The notes: generated by a model from the sequence alone, not told the origin. A stretch of 64,000 bases of DNA from Pseudomonadota bacterium (GCA_021323865.1 JAJPKF010000026.1:61660-125659), one strand, 5' to 3'; numbered from the stretch's first letter, positions 43,626-52,774 are shown. A program made the numbers and translations.

Positions 43626-44567
43626 CTAGCCCGTGCCGGATCTGCGGGCCGTCCCCGCTTCACGAGCCACGTTGCCCATGATGAAGAGCAGGTTGGCCGG
43701 TCGTTCGGCCAGCCGTCGCATCAAATAGGGGTACCACTGAGTCCCATACGGGATGTAGAGCCGCATACCGTATCCCTCTGCCCGTAGGCGGCGCTGAAGG
43801 TCTCGCCGAACTCCGTACAGCATCTGGAACTCAAAGTCCTCGGGTCCTCGGCCCAGCGACCTGGCCCGATCCTTCACGTACTCGATCAGGGCGATGTCGT
43901 GGGTGGCGAACGCCGGAAAGGTGCCGTCCGCAAGCAGCGCGTCCGCCAGGCGCCGGTAGCTCGCGTCCACGTCGGCCTTGTTCGGATAGGCCACCGACGC
44001 CGGTTCCAGATAAGCGCCCTTGACCAGACGGACGCGAATCCCCCGACCATTGAGATCTCTGATGTCGTCGGCCGAGCGGTACAGGTACGCCTGAATGACG
44101 GTACCCACCGAGCGGGTGGCGTCAAAGATGGACTTGGTCATGGAGACGGTCCGCTCGGTATAGGCGGAGCCCTCCATGTCGAGGCGCAGAAAGTTGCCGT
44201 TGCGCGCGGCGGCCTCGGCGACAGTTCTCGTCAGCTCCTCTGCGACGTCAACGCCCAGATCGAGCCCCAGATGGGTAAGCTTGCAGCTGATGTTTGCATC
44301 GAGGCTGTTCGCGGCAATGGCATCGAAGGCCTGACAATAGCCGTCGGCCGCCTCGGCCGCTTCCTCTCGCGAGGTGACGTTCTCGCCGAGGTGGTCAAGG
44401 CTGGCGCGCATGCCCAGACGGTTGGTCTGCTGGATGGCTCCCAGAGCTTCGGCAAGCGTCTCACCGGCGACGAATCGAGAGGCCAGCTTGCGAGCCACCG
44501 GATTGGTGGCGGCGAGCCGTCGCATTCCCTGGTGGCCGGCCAGGTAATGGAGCCCCTCACGCAACAT
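43626..44567 (-). CDS. putA: Proline dehydrogenase (monofunctional, FAD)
   Basis: 313 residues, the length of monofunctional PRODH. The TIM barrel shows ANISCKLTHLGLDLG, NFLRLDMEGSAYTERT, VIQAYLYRSADDI, RVRLVKGAYLEP, FATHDIALIEY and EFQMLYGVRRDLQ. The closing helix has YGTQWYPYLMRRLAERPANL, the substrate-clamping Arg pair. It oxidises proline to pyrroline-5-carboxylate, passing electrons to quinone. The P5C dehydrogenase partner is not adjacent. The first residues MLREGLHYLAGHQGM fit the family, so the start is accepted. Confidence 0.93.
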   Translation of the reverse strand: MLREGLHYLAGHQGMRRLAATNPVARKLASRFVAGETLAEALGAIQQTNRLGMRASLDHLGENVTSREEAAEAADGYCQAFDAIAANSLDANISCKLTHLGLDLGVDVAEELTRTVAEAAARNGNFLRLDMEGSAYTERTVSMTKSIFDATRSVGTVIQAYLYRSADDIRDLNGRGIRVRLVKGAYLEPASVAYPNKADVDASYRRLADALLADGTFPAFATHDIALIEYVKDRARSLGRGPEDFEFQMLYGVRRDLQRRLRAEGYGMRLYIPYGTQWYPYLMRRLAERPANLLFIMGNVAREAGTARRSGTG

Positions 44568-44642
44568 CTCGCCCCTCCCACTGCCCGCTGCATTTCAGCC
44601 TAACAACGGCCCGACTCGGAGATTGGCGGCCGATGACGAAGA

Positions 44643-44667
44643 ACGGGCCCGCGTGATGCGGGCCCGT
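44643..44667 (-). terminator. Intrinsic terminator after the NlpC/P60 gene
   Basis: ACGGGCCCGC-GTGAT-GCGGGCCCGT is a 10-bp perfect stem with a five-base loop, beginning 24 bases after the NlpC/P60 stop. On the minus strand it is followed by TCTTCGTC, a weak T tract. Confidence 0.65.
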
Positions 44668-44690
44668 CATCATCTGTGTCCGGTAGGCGG

Positions 44691-46373
44691 CTAGCTGATG
44701 TAGGCGCCGTCCACGTAGCCGGTTGCGCCGTTGGGAAGACGGACCAAGTCCCAGCCCCGAATCGTGCGAAGCACGGTCACGTGAGTGCCCCGATATACCA
44801 GGCCGATGACTCGGGCACGAAGCCCGGGAACGGCGTGCATTCTCACCGTGGCCGTCGCCACCGGTCCGCGCAGGTGGGCATGTCGCCGGCCCCGATGGAT
44901 CGAGAGCCGGACGCCTCCGGACCGACCCACGAACCGGCTTTCGATCCAGCCGTTCACGCCGCTCGACGTGACCACGTGGGCGAACCCGCCGGCGTATCCA
45001 AGCACGCGGACCCGCATGCCTGCAGTGGTCGCGGCGATTACGCCGGCGCTCACAGATGGCCGGTCATGGATGCGAACGCCACCGACGACCCGGATGCCAC
45101 CCGAGAAGCGTACCGCGAGGCGATGAACCCCGTGCGCCCGCCGTACGACACCACCCAGGAACCGTCTTGACACCCAACCCGTGGCGCCGGTCGAGAGCCG
45201 CACACGAGCCCAGCCCGGGTCCCAGCGAAGGACATGGACAGGCGCTCCATTGGATACCGCGACCACGCCGGTGCGGAATCCCGGAGACGCGTGAAGGTTG
45301 ACACCGGCCTGCAGCGGGGTCCGGCCGGCTCGTCTCACCAAAGCGAGACGATGAACCCGATGATGTCGAACGAGGCCGCCCTGCCCGACGTACCGAGACA
45401 GGACCCACCCGACCCGGCCGGAAGCCATGACGATCTTGTCCCAAGCGCCGGTCCTCAGGATGATTCCGACGCGGTTGCCTCGAGAGAGACCGGCGATGAC
45501 GGGCGCCTGCATGGAGGGAGCGCTATGCACCCGCAGTCCCGTGACGAAGATGCTCCGCGATCGAGCCCAGGCTGCCCGGCGGGCCGAATGCAGATGGCGC
45601 CGGTGACGGCCGGGGCGCCGCTGATAGCCGAACCCACGGGCAACTCCGCTGCGCCGGACCCAGCCGAGAGTGCCCGAGGCGGTTCGCACCCTGACCCAGG
45701 CGGGACGCCAGCCCTCAACGGTCACGCGGGTGCCCCGGGATAGCACCTCAATCACGGTGTCGCCGGTCGAGGGCCCTGAACGAAGGTCAAGGCTCGAGGC
45801 CACGACCACCAGGACATGGAGCCGGTGGTGACGGAAGGGACCGCGCCCACCCGAGCCGGCAGGACCGTTCCAGGGCCGCTCGGCCACCAGATAGTGTTGC
45901 TGCCAGTAGCTGCCGTCCCGAGAGTCGTTGGTGATGCTCGAAATGGTCACACCGTTCTGGGGATTTTCGGCGTGAATGATCTTGCCGCCGCCGATGTAGA
46001 TGGCGACGTGTGACACTCCCGCCCACCAGGTGTTCTGGAAGAACACGATGTCGCCGGGCAGCAGATTGCTTTCCGAAACCCGGGGGAAGGCCGCCATTGC
46101 CGACGCGAGGGTGCCGGGGATGTTCTGGCCGAGCTGGTGGTACACGTACCAGACAAAACCGATGCAGCTGAAACCGGTGCTGGGGCTGTCACCGGTATAC
46201 GAATAGGGATACCCCAGGAACTTCTCCGCCTCGGCCACGACCGCGCTTCCCGAGACACCGGCGGCGACGCTGGTCTGCGCCGATGGCTGGATTGCGGCAG
46301 TGGCAGACATGAACGGTACGGCGCTCAAGGAAAGGCTGGCCAAGAGCGCCACCAACAGAAGTCGAGTCCTCAA
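44691..46373 (-). CDS. Secreted NlpC/P60 peptidoglycan hydrolase with repeated SH3-like domains
   Basis: 560 residues from TTG 46373 with GGAGG seven bases upstream. The signal peptide is LLLVALLASLSLSAVPFMSATA. The NlpC/P60 domain occupies about 45-165 with the catalytic triad Cys70 (TGFSCIGFVWY), His122 (GVSHVAIYIGGG) and His134 (IIHAENPQ). The rest holds about five bacterial SH3-like repeats (for example LDLRSGPSTGDTVIEVLSRG and GVNLHASPGF) separated by His/Arg-rich linkers. Such enzymes cut stem-peptide bonds in cell-wall remodelling, with SH3 repeats binding the wall. It is a single-gene unit ending in a hairpin terminator. Confidence 0.9.
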   Translation of the reverse strand: MRTRLLLVALLASLSLSAVPFMSATAAIQPSAQTSVAAGVSGSAVVAEAEKFLGYPYSYTGDSPSTGFSCIGFVWYVYHQLGQNIPGTLASAMAAFPRVSESNLLPGDIVFFQNTWWAGVSHVAIYIGGGKIIHAENPQNGVTISSITNDSRDGSYWQQHYLVAERPWNGPAGSGGRGPFRHHRLHVLVVVASSLDLRSGPSTGDTVIEVLSRGTRVTVEGWRPAWVRVRTASGTLGWVRRSGVARGFGYQRRPGRHRRHLHSARRAAWARSRSIFVTGLRVHSAPSMQAPVIAGLSRGNRVGIILRTGAWDKIVMASGRVGWVLSRYVGQGGLVRHHRVHRLALVRRAGRTPLQAGVNLHASPGFRTGVVAVSNGAPVHVLRWDPGWARVRLSTGATGWVSRRFLGGVVRRAHGVHRLAVRFSGGIRVVGGVRIHDRPSVSAGVIAATTAGMRVRVLGYAGGFAHVVTSSGVNGWIESRFVGRSGGVRLSIHRGRRHAHLRGPVATATVRMHAVPGLRARVIGLVYRGTHVTVLRTIRGWDLVRLPNGATGYVDGAYIS

Positions 46374-46460
46374 GATGCGACCTCCAGATCAAAGTTGGTC
46401 GCACTGAAGCCTGGGCTTCTCCAAACCCTCACACAGGCTCAGCACGCAAAACGCAACGTC

Positions 46461-46489
46461 AACGTAACATCTGCTGAAGGGACTGTCAA
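46461..46489 (-). promoter_or_regulatory. Candidate promoter of the NlpC/P60 gene
   Basis: On the minus strand TTGACA (46489-46484) is a perfect -35 box. Seventeen bases later stands TACGTT, a weak -10. Expected transcription start lies about 80 bases before the TTG start codon. Confidence 0.3.
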
Positions 46490-46716
46490 GGTTGGGACGG
46501 TCGTATCGGCTGCCCCCCAGTTTTCCGCGCGTTGACGGGAGAAATCGAGATACTCGGCAAACGGTCATACGTTCGAAGTCTCTGTGGCGACGGTTCCTAT
46601 GGAGTCGCATGAATCCGCGAAAAATGCGAGAAGCGCCGCAGTGACGGTGGTCACGTTTTTGTCAAGAGATTGGCAATTACTAACAACTGTACAGACCCGA
46701 AGTCTTGACGAAGGCA

Positions 46717-46743
46717 TTGAATCCGGGGTACTCGTGATACAGT
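46717..46743 (+). promoter_or_regulatory. Candidate extended -10 promoter of the GT4 gene
   Basis: TGATACAGT (TGn plus TACAGT, hexamer 46738-46743) with TTGAAT 15 bases upstream. It overlaps the track start codon GTG 46742, which favours the downstream TTG 46766 as true start. Confidence 0.3.
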
Positions 46744-46765
46744 GAACACAGGAAAGGGAGCGACT

Positions 46766-47995
46766 TTGGATCCCGTCTTCGCAGACGAGGTTGCGCCCAG
46801 TGGGCCGCCCTCACCTCGGGTTGCGTTTCTGACCACATACCCACCTAGGGAATGCGGGATCGGAACCTTCACCTATGACCTGGTCAATGCCTACGACGCC
46901 ATCGACCCGTCGAGGCTTTCCACCGTCGTCGCGCTGACCGACTACGGGGCCAAGTACGACTACGACCTGCATGACTACCAGGGTCGGGTGCGGCTGGAGA
47001 TCCAGGCGGATGATCGCGCCTCATACCGGCGCGCTGCCCTGGAGATTAACAAGAGCAGAACCCAGGTGGTCAACATCCAGCACGAGTACGGCATCTACGG
47101 GGGCGACGACGGTGACTACGTCCTCGACTTCATGGCCGCCTGCACAAAACCCATGGTGGTCACGCTCCACACGGTGCTGCCCCGCCCGGAGGGGCACTTC
47201 CGTCAGGTGACCGAGCAGATGGTCAACATGGCGTCCGCCGTCGTGGTGCTGGCCCGGTCGGCCGAGCCCATGATCCTCGATCACTACAGCATCCCGCCCG
47301 AGCGCCTGCACGTGATCCCCCACGGGGTCCCCGTCTTCACGCGCAAGGAAACCATCCGGCGACGGACCAAGGGCTTGCTGGGCTTCAGCGGGCGGCGCCT
47401 TCTGTCCACGTTTGGACTCATTGGGCCCAGTAAGGCCATCGAGTATGTGATCCAGGCGCTGCCGCACATCGTCGAGGCGCACCCCGACGTGCTCTATCTA
47501 GTCCTGGGCGAGACGCATCCCGTGTTGCGCAGCCGTGACGGTGAGGCCTACCGAAACAGTCTGATCGAGCTGACGCGTAGCCTCAACCTGACCGACCACG
47601 TCAAATTCAACAACCGGTTTCTGAGCAATGCGGAGCTGGTCCGGTACCTGGCCGCCACCGACGTGTACATCATGCCCTACCTGGGCAAGGACCAGATCGT
47701 CAGCGGCACCCTGGCCTACGCGGTGGGGTGCGGAAAGGCGGTGGTCGCCACCCCGTTCACGTATGCGGTCGAGATGTTGGCGGAGGGACGCGGCGTCATC
47801 GTGCCGTTCCGAGATTCAGAGGCCATCGGCCGCGTGGTCACGGAGCTGCTTGGTGAGCGCCGCAAGCTGCTGCAGATCGAGGAGCGTGCCTACCGGTTCA
47901 GCCGCAACATGACCTGGCCCAATGTGGCCCGTGCCTATCTGGAGCTTTTCCGCTACACGTCCTACTTCCGAACTCGGACGGCGATCGCGGTTTGA
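46766..47995 (+). CDS. GT4-family glycosyltransferase
   Basis: 409 residues from TTG 46766, which has GGGAG five bases upstream; the track start GTG 46742 has no ribosome site. GT-B fold: VAFLTTYPPRECGIGTFTYDL, VVNIQHEYGIYGGDDG, VVTLHTVLP, HVIPHGVPVF, LLSTFGLIGPSKAIEYVIQAL, YLVLGETHP and, near the donor site, YIMPYLGKDQIVSGTLAYAVGCGKAVVATPF. This subgroup occurs widely near trehalose or mannan-type glycan genes, but the substrate is unknown. It is followed 46 bases later by a LeuA-like gene, with no obvious functional link. Confidence 0.85.
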   Translation: MDPVFADEVAPSGPPSPRVAFLTTYPPRECGIGTFTYDLVNAYDAIDPSRLSTVVALTDYGAKYDYDLHDYQGRVRLEIQADDRASYRRAALEINKSRTQVVNIQHEYGIYGGDDGDYVLDFMAACTKPMVVTLHTVLPRPEGHFRQVTEQMVNMASAVVVLARSAEPMILDHYSIPPERLHVIPHGVPVFTRKETIRRRTKGLLGFSGRRLLSTFGLIGPSKAIEYVIQALPHIVEAHPDVLYLVLGETHPVLRSRDGEAYRNSLIELTRSLNLTDHVKFNNRFLSNAELVRYLAATDVYIMPYLGKDQIVSGTLAYAVGCGKAVVATPFTYAVEMLAEGRGVIVPFRDSEAIGRVVTELLGERRKLLQIEERAYRFSRNMTWPNVARAYLELFRYTSYFRTRTAIAV

Positions 47996-48041
47996 TCCGC
48001 ACCAGTCGGATTGTGCCTGGAGTCCGGGTCCACGGGTTTGC

Positions 48042-49280
48042 ATGGTGAACGAGAGCCTGATTTACGACTGGAACGTCGCCGGCCCACGGGCGATCCCCGC
48101 GCCCAGGCCCCTCCAGCTCGACGACGAGACCCTTCGGGATGGCCTGCAGTCTCCGTCGGTTCGCACGCCGGCCATCGAGGACAAGCTGCGGATGCTGCAC
48201 CTGATGGACCAGCTGGGCATTGACTCGGCCGATATCGGTCTGCCCGGCGCCGGCACTCACGTGCTGACCGACGTCAAGCGACTGGCCCGAGAGATTGCCG
48301 ACAGCCGGCTGCGGATCTCCGCCAACTGCGCAGCGCGGACGCTCCGTGTCGACATCGATCCAGTGGCCGAGGCTGCCCAGTATGCCGGCATCCCCATCGA
48401 AGTCAGCGTGTTTATCGGCTCGAGTCCCATCCGCCAGTACGCCGAGGATTGGGACGTCGACACCATGCTTCGGCACACGGAGGACGCGGTCACCCATGCC
48501 GTGGGCCTGGGGCTGCCCGTCATGTACGTGACCGAGGACACCACGCGTGCCCACCCCGAAACGCTCGAACGGCTCTATCGGACCGCCATCGACTGTGGGG
48601 CCGAGCGCATCTGTTTGTGCGACACCGTTGGGCATGCGACGCCGGAGGGCGCGTTCAACCTGGTGAGCTGGGCGCGGGAGATGTTCACATCCGCCGGCCG
48701 CCAGGTATGGATCGACTGGCACGGACACAATGATCGCGGCCTCGGGGTGGCCAACACTCTGGCGGCGGCCTACGCCGGCGCCGACCGCGTCCACGGCACG
48801 GCTCTCGGGGTGGGCGAGCGGGTCGGCAACGCTTCCATGGACCAGGTCCTGGTCAATCTTTCCCTCCTGCGCTGGATCGATCGGGACCTCTCGCCGCTGA
48901 GCGACTATTGCGAGCTGGCCAGCGCCATGACCGGCATAGAGATTCCCTGCATGTATCCGGTCGTGGGCGCGGACGCGTTTCGCACCGGCACGGGCGTGCA
49001 CGCGGCGGCCATCATCAAGGCCCTGAAGAAGGGCGACACCTGGCTGGCCGACCGGGTTTATTCGGGCGTCCCCGCTTCCAGCTTCGGGAGGAAGCAGCAG
49101 ATCGAGCTGGGACCCATGAGCGGGCAGTCGAATGTGCTGTTCTGGCTCGCCCAGCGGCAAATGGATGCCGATCCTCGGGTGGTCGAGGCCCTGTTCCAGG
49201 CCTGCAAGGGCTCTCCGACCGTGCTGACGGAGGAGCAGGCACGCGGCATCGTCTTCGCGATGCAAGAGCCGGGCGCCTGA
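48042..49280 (+). CDS. LeuA/homocitrate-synthase-family acyltransferase (HMGL-like barrel)
   Basis: 412 residues from ATG 48042; the track start at 47922 lies inside the upstream gene. The barrel begins LQLDDETLRDGLQSPSV, with the catalytic Arg and metal-binding Asp. Further motifs are SADIGLPGAG, CLCDTVGHATP and the metal-binding DWHGHNDRGLGVAN, then GVGERVGNASMDQ. These are shared by isopropylmalate, homocitrate and citramalate synthases. The regulatory LeuA C-terminal domain is absent, as in the short, feedback-insensitive forms. Downstream LeuC/LeuD genes support a chain-elongation pathway from a 2-oxo acid and acetyl-CoA. Confidence 0.82.
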   Translation: MVNESLIYDWNVAGPRAIPAPRPLQLDDETLRDGLQSPSVRTPAIEDKLRMLHLMDQLGIDSADIGLPGAGTHVLTDVKRLAREIADSRLRISANCAARTLRVDIDPVAEAAQYAGIPIEVSVFIGSSPIRQYAEDWDVDTMLRHTEDAVTHAVGLGLPVMYVTEDTTRAHPETLERLYRTAIDCGAERICLCDTVGHATPEGAFNLVSWAREMFTSAGRQVWIDWHGHNDRGLGVANTLAAAYAGADRVHGTALGVGERVGNASMDQVLVNLSLLRWIDRDLSPLSDYCELASAMTGIEIPCMYPVVGADAFRTGTGVHAAAIIKALKKGDTWLADRVYSGVPASSFGRKQQIELGPMSGQSNVLFWLAQRQMDADPRVVEALFQACKGSPTVLTEEQARGIVFAMQEPGA

Positions 49281-49365
49281 AGCACGCAGCACGCAAGTAG
49301 CGGTTTCGCCGCCTGCCTCTGCGAGGATGCGCGACGGCGCGCCTAGAATCGTTTGAGGTGCTGAG

Positions 49366-50673
49366 ATGGGCATGACCATAACCGAGAAGATCCTGGCGGC
49401 GCATGCCGGCAAGGACGTCGTGCGGCCGGGTGAGATTCACATGGTCAAGGTCGACGTCAACCTGGCCAACGAGCTGTCGGCCGCGCTGGCGATCGACGAG
49501 TTCAAGAAGATTGAGGGCGCGAGCCGCATCAAGGACCCCAAGACGGCGGTCTTCGTACCCGACCATTTCACCCCCAACAAGGACATCACCACGGCCAAGC
49601 TGGTTCAGCGAGTGCGCGAGTTTGCGTTGGACCAAGAGGCCATTTGGTTCGAGATCGGCCGGGCAGGCATCGAGCATTGCGTGTTGCCGCAGAACGGCTT
49701 GGTCGGCCCCGGCGACCTCATCATTGGCGGCGACTCGCATACCACCACCTATGGCGCCCTGGGGGCCTTCGCCACCGGCGTCGGTTCGACCGACGTCGCC
49801 GTGGCCTGGGCCATCGGCGAGACCTGGCTCAAGGTGCCTCCGACCATCAAGTTCGTCTACAAGGGCGCGGTTCGGCCATGGGTGGTGGGCAAGGATGTCA
49901 TCCTCTTCACCATCGGCAAGATCACCGTCGACGGCGCCACCTACAAGGCCATGGAGTTTCACGGCGAGGCCCTGGCCACCATGCCTTTCGCCAGCCGGTT
50001 CAGCATGGCCAATATGTCCATCGAGGCCGGTGCGAAGAACGGCATCTTCCACGTCGACGAGCTCACGCGGGAGTTTCTTGCCGGCGTCCATAAGGAGGGA
50101 TACACCGAGTACCAGAGCGACCCGGATGCGGACTATGATGACGTCATCGAAATCGACGTGAGTGACATCGAGCCGCAGGTCGCCTATCCGAGCCTTCCGG
50201 GCAACGCCCATCCCATCTCTGAAGCGCCCAAGGTGCGCGTTGATCAGGTGGTCATCGGCACCTGTACCAACGGCTGGATCGAGGATATGCGCCAGGCCGC
50301 GGACGTGCTGCGCGGTCAGAAGGTGGCAATGGGCCTTCGCTGCATCATCGTTCCCGGAAGTCAGATCGTCTACAAGCAGGCGCTCAAAGAGGGCCTTATC
50401 GACGTCTTCGCCGAGGCGGACTGCATCGTTTCCACGTCCACCTGCGGGCCTTGCATCGGCGGCCACATGGGCGTCCTTGGCGACGATGAGGTGTGCGTGT
50501 CCACAACCAACCGCAACTTCGTGGGGCGGATGGGCGCACGCAGCGCTCAGATCTATCTGGCCAACCCGGCCGTGGCCGCGGCCTCCGCCGTGGCCGGCGA
50601 ATTGACCGGCCCCGAGTCCATCGTCGGCTCCCGGGCCCCGGTCCCCATTGATCGTGAGCCGGTGGCCGCCTGA
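49366..50673 (+). CDS. leuC: 3-isopropylmalate/homoaconitate dehydratase large subunit
   Basis: 435 residues, the archaeal-type shorter form. Start ATG 49366, with GAGGTG close upstream; ATG 49372 is also possible. MTITEKILAAHAGKDVVRPGE opens the aconitase fold. LIIGGDSHTTTYGALGAFATGVGSTDVA is the family signature. The [4Fe-4S] Cys ligands are in VIGTCTNGWIEDM and STSTCGPCIGGHMG. It dehydrates and rehydrates a 2-alkylmalate with the small subunit encoded 24 bases downstream. Confidence 0.9.
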   Translation: MGMTITEKILAAHAGKDVVRPGEIHMVKVDVNLANELSAALAIDEFKKIEGASRIKDPKTAVFVPDHFTPNKDITTAKLVQRVREFALDQEAIWFEIGRAGIEHCVLPQNGLVGPGDLIIGGDSHTTTYGALGAFATGVGSTDVAVAWAIGETWLKVPPTIKFVYKGAVRPWVVGKDVILFTIGKITVDGATYKAMEFHGEALATMPFASRFSMANMSIEAGAKNGIFHVDELTREFLAGVHKEGYTEYQSDPDADYDDVIEIDVSDIEPQVAYPSLPGNAHPISEAPKVRVDQVVIGTCTNGWIEDMRQAADVLRGQKVAMGLRCIIVPGSQIVYKQALKEGLIDVFAEADCIVSTSTCGPCIGGHMGVLGDDEVCVSTTNRNFVGRMGARSAQIYLANPAVAAASAVAGELTGPESIVGSRAPVPIDREPVAA

Positions 50674-50697
50674 GCACGCGGAGCAGGAGGAGATCCC

Positions 50698-51201
50698 ATG
50701 AATAAGCTGCGCGGCCGGGTGTGGAAGTACGGTCCGGACATCAACACGGACGTCATCATCCCCGGTCGCTACTGTCACATCACGGAGCCCAAAGAGCTGG
50801 CCAAGTACTGCATGGCCGACCTGGATCCTGAGTTCGTCAACAAGATGTCCCCGGGAGATATCATCGTCGCCGGTGGAAACTTCGGCTGCGGGTCATCCCG
50901 AGAAGTGGCGCCGCTATCGATTAAGGCGACCGGAACGGCCGCGGTGGTGGCGCCCAGCTTCGCCCGGATCTTCTATCGAAACGCCATCAACATCGGCTTT
51001 CCGATCTTCGAGTCGACCGAAGCATACGACCGGATCAACGAGGGGGACGAGGTCGAAATCGACCCGGATGCCGGAGAGATCCGCGACCTGACCACGGGCG
51101 AGACCTTCAAGTCCGGGGCATTTCCGGAGTTCGTGCAGGAAATCATGGCCAAGGGCGGCCTGTCTCGATACGCGGAGGAGCGTCTCGCAGCCGGCGTCTG
51201 A
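50698..51201 (+). CDS. leuD: 3-isopropylmalate/homoaconitate dehydratase small subunit
   Basis: 167 residues, archaeal-type LeuD. AGGAGGAG stands close before the ATG. RGRVWKYGPDINTDVIIPGRY opens the swivel domain, and GGNFGCGSSREVAPL is the substrate-binding signature. The specificity loop after IIPGRY reads YCHITEP. Isopropylmalate enzymes usually carry YLRT there and homoaconitases other residues, so the substrate cannot be fixed. It ends the leuA-like/leuC/leuD operon and is followed by a hairpin. Confidence 0.9.
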   Translation: MNKLRGRVWKYGPDINTDVIIPGRYCHITEPKELAKYCMADLDPEFVNKMSPGDIIVAGGNFGCGSSREVAPLSIKATGTAAVVAPSFARIFYRNAINIGFPIFESTEAYDRINEGDEVEIDPDAGEIRDLTTGETFKSGAFPEFVQEIMAKGGLSRYAEERLAAGV

Positions 51202-51307
51202 GCCAACTTCGTAGTCTCGCTTGCCGGCTTAGACTGCGCGCTACCGGTCTGACCGAGTCTGGCTCCGAAGGCGGGGGCACTCAGACCAATGAACTGTCGA
51301 GAAATGG

Positions 51308-51343
51308 CTGAGCGGACGGAGTCGCGGGACCCCGTCCGCTCAG
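51308..51343. terminator. Hairpin between convergent leuD and SRPBCC genes
   Basis: A perfect 12-bp stem CTGAGCGGACGG/CCGTCCGCTCAG with a 12-base loop lies between leuD (stop 51201) and the convergent gene (stop 51372). There is no strong T tract on either side, so it may act as a processing or weak terminator element. Confidence 0.5.
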
Positions 51344-51371
51344 ACCTGTGTGAGGGCTGAGTGTAGGCGAT

Positions 51372-52046
51372 CTACGTTTCGGGTCCGGTCTCCGAGCCCG
51401 CGGCCACGGCAGCCCGGGCGTCGTCGGATCCCACGTTCTGGCTGCTTGACCGCCCTACGCCAAACGCAGGCACGTCGTCCTTGGCGACCGGCTGCCGGCC
51501 CCAATCGGCGCCTTCCGACTCGTCCCGATTGGAGTAGGCGCCGGACCCCGTTTGCGTCGAACTTGCCACGCCCACGGGTGAGGGCTCGGACTTCGGAGCT
51601 TCGATCGTTCCTCGCCAGGCGCCGGACTCGACGCCCTGGCGTTCGATGAACTCCTTGAACCGCTCCAGGTCTCCCTCGATCTGGCGCGACACGAATCCCA
51701 GCGCATCGCCGATCGACTCGATGAACCCAGAGGGAGTGTACTCGAGCTGGAGCGAGACGCGGCAGGACTGGTCGGTGATGCGATGAAAGGTCACCACGCC
51801 GGCATTTTCGGCGCCCCGCTCATTGGTCCATGCGATCCGCTCATCCGGGATCTGCTCGGTGATGACGGCGTCCCACTCTTCGGTGCTTCCGTAGAGGTTG
51901 GCACGCCAGCGCAGGCGTCGCCCATCCAGCTGTTGCACGTGCTCGACGCCCTGCATGAAGCGCGGAAACGACTCGAACTGCGTCCATTGGTTGTAGGCGG
52001 TGCGAACCGGTACGTTCACCTCGATCGATTTCTGCACGAATGCCAT
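51372..52046 (-). CDS. SRPBCC-family (polyketide cyclase/dehydrase-like) protein
   Basis: 224 residues. The first 145 form a START/SRPBCC helix-grip domain: FVQKSIEVNVPVRTAYNQWTQFESFPRFMQGVEHV and FHRITDQSCRVSLQLEYTPSG. The remaining 80 residues are polar, Ser/Gly-rich and probably disordered. Proteins of this type, often found beside stress genes, bind lipophilic ligands; no catalytic function is evident. The start MAFVQKS fits the family. It is monocistronic, convergent with leuD. Confidence 0.78.
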   Translation of the reverse strand: MAFVQKSIEVNVPVRTAYNQWTQFESFPRFMQGVEHVQQLDGRRLRWRANLYGSTEEWDAVITEQIPDERIAWTNERGAENAGVVTFHRITDQSCRVSLQLEYTPSGFIESIGDALGFVSRQIEGDLERFKEFIERQGVESGAWRGTIEAPKSEPSPVGVASSTQTGSGAYSNRDESEGADWGRQPVAKDDVPAFGVGRSSSQNVGSDDARAAVAAGSETGPET

Positions 52047-52216
52047 GAGAAACCTCTCCTTGACTCGAATGGAGTCAACAGAGCGCCTGCAAGGCCTATG
52101 CCACCGGGGTTGAGCCGACGGCCGGCGGCAACCAGCCGAGTGCTAGCCCGTTCGGGCGAAACCGAGATTCGCATGTCCGTTTGGCGCCGTTTCTTCAACC
52201 AGAAACGCGGATACAT

Positions 52217-52756
52217 ATGGCACGAATACTCGTCGTTCGACTCATATGGACGCTGGTGGGCCTCGGCCTCGTCGCGTCTGTCCCGCCAAGCCTGGCGGCG
52301 GCTCGGACCTCCCAATCCGCGGCTCACCTCTCCGGCAAGAAGGTCAGGAAGCTACGGAAGGAGCTCTTGCACCTCATCAATGCGGGTCGGGCGCAGCGGG
52401 GAATCCCGAAGCTGACGCTGAGCAGAAAGGAGTCGTCGTGCGCCGCCGCCCACTCGCGCGCGATGGCGGCCCAGGGTAGCATCTTTCACGGGATCCCAGG
52501 AGATATCTGCATCGCCTTCGCGGTGGCGGGAGAGAACATTGGCGAGGCTTCAGGGACCCCGCTGGCGGCCGTGCGGTACATCAATCATGAGATGTGGGCC
52601 GAGGGCCCCTGTCCCCGTGCGTGCCCTGCCGGCAGCGCCCTTTGGATGCTGCACGGGCACTACCTGAATCTGACCAACGGCGCGTTCCATCGCGTCGGCC
52701 TAGGGTTTGCCATTGCCTCCGGCGTCACCTGGCTGACGGAGGTATTCACCAACTAG
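52217..52756 (+). CDS. Secreted CAP-domain (SCP/PR-1-like) protein
   Basis: 179 residues from ATG 52217; the track start at 52181 only adds residues before the signal peptide. The signal is ILVVRLIWTLVGLGLVASVPPSLAAA. The CAP fold shows LRKELLHLINAGRAQRGIPKL, AAHSRAMAAQGSIFHG and AGENIGEASGTPLAAV, then HGHYLNLTNGAFHRVGLGFA. The two His and the Glu of the CAP cavity are present. Four Cys in ESSCAAAHS, GDICIAF and GPCPRACPAG could form disulfides. The function of bacterial CAP proteins is mostly unknown. Confidence 0.82.
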   Translation: MARILVVRLIWTLVGLGLVASVPPSLAAARTSQSAAHLSGKKVRKLRKELLHLINAGRAQRGIPKLTLSRKESSCAAAHSRAMAAQGSIFHGIPGDICIAFAVAGENIGEASGTPLAAVRYINHEMWAEGPCPRACPAGSALWMLHGHYLNLTNGAFHRVGLGFAIASGVTWLTEVFTN

Positions 52757-52774
52757 CCGGCGCTCCGGCTGCCC

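Larger units (their letters stand above)
46374..46765. other. Divergent intergenic region between NlpC/P60 and GT4 genes
   Basis: About 390 bases without an ORF. It holds a possible minus-strand promoter for the hydrolase (46461-46489) and a possible plus-strand promoter for the glycosyltransferase (46717-46743). The hydrolase leader was checked for a c-di-AMP (ydaO-type) riboswitch pattern and none was recognised. Confidence 0.5.

Noticed and set aside
46374-46460. c-di-AMP riboswitch in the NlpC/P60 leader
   Set aside because: The gene type often has one, but no ydaO-type conserved segments could be recognised in the leader.
47898-49412. 504-aa minus-strand ORF across the GT4/LeuA-like genes
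   Set aside because: Antisense of two well-supported genes; composition is repetitive His/Arg/Gly/Gln with no domain.
49015-50778. 587-aa minus-strand ORF opposite leuC
   Set aside because: Antisense shadow of leuC, whose Fe-S and active-site motifs are intact on the plus strand.
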